From Gemmatimonas phototrophica (GTDB lineage: Bacteria > Gemmatimonadota > Gemmatimonadetes > Gemmatimonadales > Gemmatimonadaceae): DNA of 8,538 nt. Shown piece after piece: positions 5,794-8,538 of this stretch. A model generated the notes under the pieces. That model did not search any database. It was not told the DNA's origin and saw only the letters and a program-made list of their open reading frames with translations. The DNA lies in assembly GCA_945870175.1 (NCBI GenBank), contig CAMBRJ010000095.1:1-8538 (forward strand). Reading direction: 5' to 3'. The stretch's first letter is position 1. Every line of letters starts with the position of its first letter. Position numbers and translations under genes: made by a program.

Positions 5794-8235
5794 ATGACCG
5801 ACTTCGAGACGCTGGGCGCCTTCTACCTCGGCAAGCGCTATGATCTCGCTTCGCGTGCACGCCGTGACGACTATGTCCTCTACGATGCGAAGGATCTCAC
5901 CACCCATGCCGTGATCATCGGCATGACCGGCAGTGGCAAAACCGGTCTCGGCGTCGGGCTCATTGAAGAAGCGCTGATCGATCACATCCCCGTGATCGCG
6001 ATCGATCCCAAGGGGGACCTCGGCAACCTCGCGCTCCGATTCCCGTCGCTCGCCCCGGCCGATTTCCGGCCGTGGGTCGACCCGCAGCAAGCGGCGAATG
6101 CCGGCCTCTCCGCCGAGGCATTTGCCGAGCAGCAGGCGACGCTGTGGAAGGACGGACTCGCCGGCTGGGGCGAAGACGGAGCGCGCATTCAACGCCTCGT
6201 CGACGCCGCCGATGTCACCATCTACACACCGGGCAGTACCGCCGGCCGGCCGCTGTCCCTGCTGAAAGCATTCGTGGCGCCACCGCCGGTCATTCGCGAC
6301 GATACCGAAGCGATGCAGGAGCGCGTCGAGGCCACCGCCACCAGTGTGCTCGCCTTGCTCGGTATCGACAGCGATCCCATCTCGAGCCGCGAACACATCC
6401 TGCTCGCCAACCTGTTGCACGCGGCATGGAGCGAAGGACGCGACCTCGATCTCGCCGGCCTGATCGGCGGCATTCAGTCGCCGCCGTTCAACACCGTCGG
6501 CGTGATGCCCCTCGACACGGTCTTTCCGCCCAAGGATCGCACCGCACTCGCGATGAAGCTCAACAACCTGTTGGCGGCGCCGGGCTTCCAGACATGGATG
6601 CAGGGTGAACCGCTCGACACCGCCACGTTGTTGTACGACGCGAGCGGAAAGCCCAAGGGCTCCATCGTGTCGATCGCCCATCTTGGCGACGCCGAGCGCA
6701 TGTTCTTCATGACGCTCCTGCTCGCCGACATTCTGGCGTGGGTGCGCACGCAGCCGGGCACCGGTTCGCTGCGGGCGATTCTCTACATCGACGAATTGTT
6801 CGGCTACATGCCCCCCGTCGCCAACCCGCCGTCGAAGGTGCTGTTACTCACGCTGCTCAAGCAGGCGCGCGCGTACGGACTCGGCGTCGTGCTGGCCACG
6901 CAGAATCCGGTGGACCTCGACTATCGTGGACTGTCGAACACCGGCACGTGGTTTATCGGACGCCTGCAAACCGAACGCGACAAGATGCGCGTAATGGAAG
7001 GACTTGAAGGCGCGTCGGGCGGACAACCGTTCGACAAGTCCGCCATGGAACAGACGATCGCCGGACTCGGTAAGCGCGTGTTCCTGATGCATAGCGTACA
7101 CGAGTCGGCGCCGATCACCTTCGAGACGCGCTGGACGATGTCGTATCTCGCCGGTCCCATGACACGCGAGCAGATCAAGACGCTCAGCGCGCGGACGGGC
7201 GCCAGCGGCGCCGCGGCGGCCGTCACGGCCACCCGGTCGGCCAATGCAAGCGGCAGCGGGAGTATGTCCTCGCTGGATCCGTCCGCGTCGTCGCAGGCCC
7301 CCGTATTGACCGCCGATGTGCCGCAGTACTTTCTGCCGGTGCACACCGACGGCGGTCCCGTCACCTATCACCCGGCGGTGCTGGGCGTGGCCGACGTGTC
7401 GTTCGCGAGCGCGAAGTACGGCGTCACCGAGCAGCGACGCGTGGCCCTGCTGGCCACGATGGACGACGGCCCGATCACGCTGGAATGGGACAACGCCGAG
7501 CGCGTCGACCTCGATCCGTCCGCACTCGAACGCGGCCCGACCAACGGGGGCGCCTATGGGGCGCTGCCGAACGCGGCCACGAACGCCAAGAGCTATCCCG
7601 CCTGGAGCAAGGCGTTTCAGAAGTGGATCGTGACGAACGAAAGCGTGTCGCTGCTTCGCAGCGCCGCCTTCAAGCAGCCGTCGAATCCGGGCGAATCGGA
7701 ACGTGACTTCCGCATTCGTCTGCAGCTCATGGCCCGTGAGGCGCGCGACAATCAGATCGAAACGCTGCGCGGCAAGTATGCCACCAAACTCGCGTCGCTA
7801 CAGGAGCGGCTGCGTCGCGCCGAGCAGGCGGTCGAGCGCGAGCAGGCGCAGGCCTCGCAAGCGAAGATGGACACCGCGATCTCGGTCGGCGGGGCGATCC
7901 TTGGTGCGATCTTCGGCCGGGGCAAGATCTCCGCCGGCGCGATCAGCAAGGTTGGCACGGCCGCCCGTGGCGCCGGACGCGCGGCGCAGCAGCAAGGCGA
8001 CGTCACGCGCGCCAACGAAAGCGTGCAGGCCCTGCAGGCACAGTACGCCGATCTGGAAGCGGCACTGCAGCAGGACATCGATGCGCTGGGGGCGACCTAC
8101 GATGCGCAGCAGGACGCGCTCGAGGCAATTCCGATCAAGGCCAAGAGCGGCGACGTGCACGTGCAGCTGGTGGCACTGGTCTGGGTGCCCTTCCACCGCG
8201 AGGCAGCCGGCATGGCAACGGCGGCCTGGCGTTGA
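5794..8235 (+). CDS. HerA/FtsK-type ATPase with C-terminal coiled-coil and Gly-zipper module
   Basis: This 813-residue protein belongs to the HerA/VirB4-like P-loop group (COG0433 type), motors that typically form hexamers and move DNA or polypeptide. Walker A is GMTGSGKT (43-50), followed by IAIDPKGDLGNL. Walker B is ILYIDELFGY, with Asp333-Glu334. ATQNPVDLDYRGLSNTGTW supplies the sensor Gln370, and FIGRLQTERDK has Arg390 and Arg395 as candidate arginine fingers. Residues about 465-506 are a Ser/Ala/Gly-rich linker. A second domain (about 507-640, VPQYFLPVHTD onward) is followed by a coiled coil (about 645-690), a Gly-zipper-like SVGGAILGAIFGRG (697-710), another coiled coil (about 730-775) and a final beta segment (VHVQLVALVWVPF). 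There is no signal peptide; the Gly-rich stretch could contact membrane or mediate self-assembly. No Shine-Dalgarno is seen; the start lies 2 bases after the lipoprotein stop, suggesting translational coupling. I recall similar proteins in several phyla, all without an assigned role. The ATPase call is sure; DNA translocation is inferred. Confidence 0.93.
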   Translation: MTDFETLGAFYLGKRYDLASRARRDDYVLYDAKDLTTHAVIIGMTGSGKTGLGVGLIEEALIDHIPVIAIDPKGDLGNLALRFPSLAPADFRPWVDPQQAANAGLSAEAFAEQQATLWKDGLAGWGEDGARIQRLVDAADVTIYTPGSTAGRPLSLLKAFVAPPPVIRDDTEAMQERVEATATSVLALLGIDSDPISSREHILLANLLHAAWSEGRDLDLAGLIGGIQSPPFNTVGVMPLDTVFPPKDRTALAMKLNNLLAAPGFQTWMQGEPLDTATLLYDASGKPKGSIVSIAHLGDAERMFFMTLLLADILAWVRTQPGTGSLRAILYIDELFGYMPPVANPPSKVLLLTLLKQARAYGLGVVLATQNPVDLDYRGLSNTGTWFIGRLQTERDKMRVMEGLEGASGGQPFDKSAMEQTIAGLGKRVFLMHSVHESAPITFETRWTMSYLAGPMTREQIKTLSARTGASGAAAAVTATRSANASGSGSMSSLDPSASSQAPVLTADVPQYFLPVHTDGGPVTYHPAVLGVADVSFASAKYGVTEQRRVALLATMDDGPITLEWDNAERVDLDPSALERGPTNGGAYGALPNAATNAKSYPAWSKAFQKWIVTNESVSLLRSAAFKQPSNPGESERDFRIRLQLMAREARDNQIETLRGKYATKLASLQERLRRAEQAVEREQAQASQAKMDTAISVGGAILGAIFGRGKISAGAISKVGTAARGAGRAAQQQGDVTRANESVQALQAQYADLEAALQQDIDALGATYDAQQDALEAIPIKAKSGDVHVQLVALVWVPFHREAAGMATAAWR

Positions 8236-8239
8236 GCCT

Positions 8240-8266
8240 CGCTGCCGACGGCATGTGACGGCAGCG
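8240..8266. terminator. Hairpin between the convergent ATPase and small membrane protein genes
   Basis: CGCTGCCG (8240-8247) pairs perfectly with CGGCAGCG (8259-8266) across an 11-base loop, starting 5 bases after the ATPase stop. It lies in the 51-base gap between two convergent genes, where a two-way terminator would be expected. Neither side has a T-tract, so intrinsic termination is unproven. Confidence 0.4.
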
Positions 8267-8286
8267 CGCGGTCTCCGACGGGCAGA

Positions 8287-8415
8287 TCAGAACGTGTTGA
8301 TGGCGTACGCCACGGCGTAGGCAATCAGGAACGCGAGTCCGCCCTGCGCGAGCGACTGCCGGTCGAATCGAATCGAGCGGGAGCGCGAGAGGTACGGGGG
8401 AACGGGACGATGCAT
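8287..8415 (-). CDS. Small single-pass membrane protein of unknown function (42 aa)
   Basis: Read on the minus strand, ATG at 8415-8413 begins MHRPVPPYLSRSRSIRFDRQ and the frame ends at TGA (8289-8287). The first half is basic with five Arg. The second half, GLAFLIAYAVAYAINTF, is hydrophobic and long enough for one membrane helix. By the positive-inside rule the N-terminus would stay in the cytoplasm, making it a tail-anchored-like protein. A good ribosome binding site, AGGAG (8426-8422 on the minus strand), sits 6 bases before the ATG. The site, the clean basic-then-hydrophobic layout and the position just past the ATPase gene argue that it is real. I do not recognise the family. Whether it works with the convergently transcribed ATPase is unknown. 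Confidence 0.7.
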   Translation of the reverse strand: MHRPVPPYLSRSRSIRFDRQSLAQGGLAFLIAYAVAYAINTF

Positions 8416-8538
8416 TGGCGGCTCCTGGTGAAGGACATCTCTAATTCGACGCCGGAGTCACGGCCGGCGCAACAGCCATCGGTGACCCATCTCACCAACG
8501 GCCCAGACATCAGCGCATCCTGGGCTTCGCGTTCAGTG
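8416..8538. other. Right-hand intergenic edge, no gene supported
   Basis: Apart from the ribosome binding site at 8422-8426, I see no clear feature. A relatively AT-rich patch at 8438-8447 (ATCTCTAATT) could be part of a minus-strand promoter for the small membrane protein, but no matched -35/-10 pair is evident. On the minus strand one frame reads LNAKPRMR and stops at 8512-8510. This could be the tail of a gene entering from the right, but eight residues are too few to support a call. Confidence 0.3.

Noticed and set aside
5635..6681. 348-codon open frame on the minus strand, antisense to the lipoprotein end and ATPase start
   Set aside because: It covers the Walker A region of a clear ATPase, its translation has no recognisable motif, and long antisense frames are expected in GC-rich coding DNA.
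5794..8287. Phage-defence system of the HerA-plus-effector type
   Set aside because: No nuclease, SIR2, DUF4297 or other effector domain is encoded beside the ATPase, and no mobile-element signature is present. The ATPase family also looks like a broadly distributed one rather than a defence-island gene.
8510..8538. Minus-strand frame ending LNAKPRMR as the tail of a gene entering from the right
   Set aside because: Eight residues at the window edge give no testable similarity.

Overview
This is a GC-rich bacterial window with dense, mostly plus-strand coding. I infer a Gram-negative soil or water bacterium, most likely from the Gemmatimonadota. The reasons are the abundance of secreted hydrolases, the Ala/Arg-rich signal peptides, and protein types I associate with that phylum. 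No ribosomal RNA or marker gene is present to confirm it. I see no tRNA, rRNA, insertion sequence, integrase or CRISPR array.

Layout, left to right. (1) Bases 1-870 hold the 3' part of a gene for a large secreted protein ending in a Trp/Asp/Cys-rich C-terminal block seen in sialidase-like secreted beta-propeller proteins. (2) A 214-base leader with two small dyads and a strong ribosome binding site precedes a secreted S9 prolyl-oligopeptidase-type peptidase (1085-3721). A 12-bp stem terminator (3745-3774) closes that gene. (3) A secreted alpha/beta hydrolase with a complete Ser-Asp-His triad follows (3827-4837). (4) Next come a 59-residue highly charged protein of unknown function (4978-5157) and a 184-residue predicted lipoprotein (5237-5791). 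(5) Two bases after the lipoprotein stop starts an 813-residue HerA/FtsK-type ATPase (5794-8235) with a C-terminal coiled coil, Gly-zipper, coiled coil module. (6) Converging on it from the minus strand is a 42-residue protein with one membrane segment (8287-8415), preceded by a good ribosome binding site. The last 120 bases hold no gene I can support.

The left half looks like an extracytoplasmic degradation cluster: a propeller protein, a peptidase and an esterase-like hydrolase. The right half is less understood. An envelope lipoprotein is apparently translationally coupled to a cytosolic motor ATPase, with small unknown proteins on either side. The lipoprotein/ATPase pair is the best candidate for an undescribed system, but nothing here proves a joint function. 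The ATPase family itself looks widespread and uncharacterised rather than unique to this genome.
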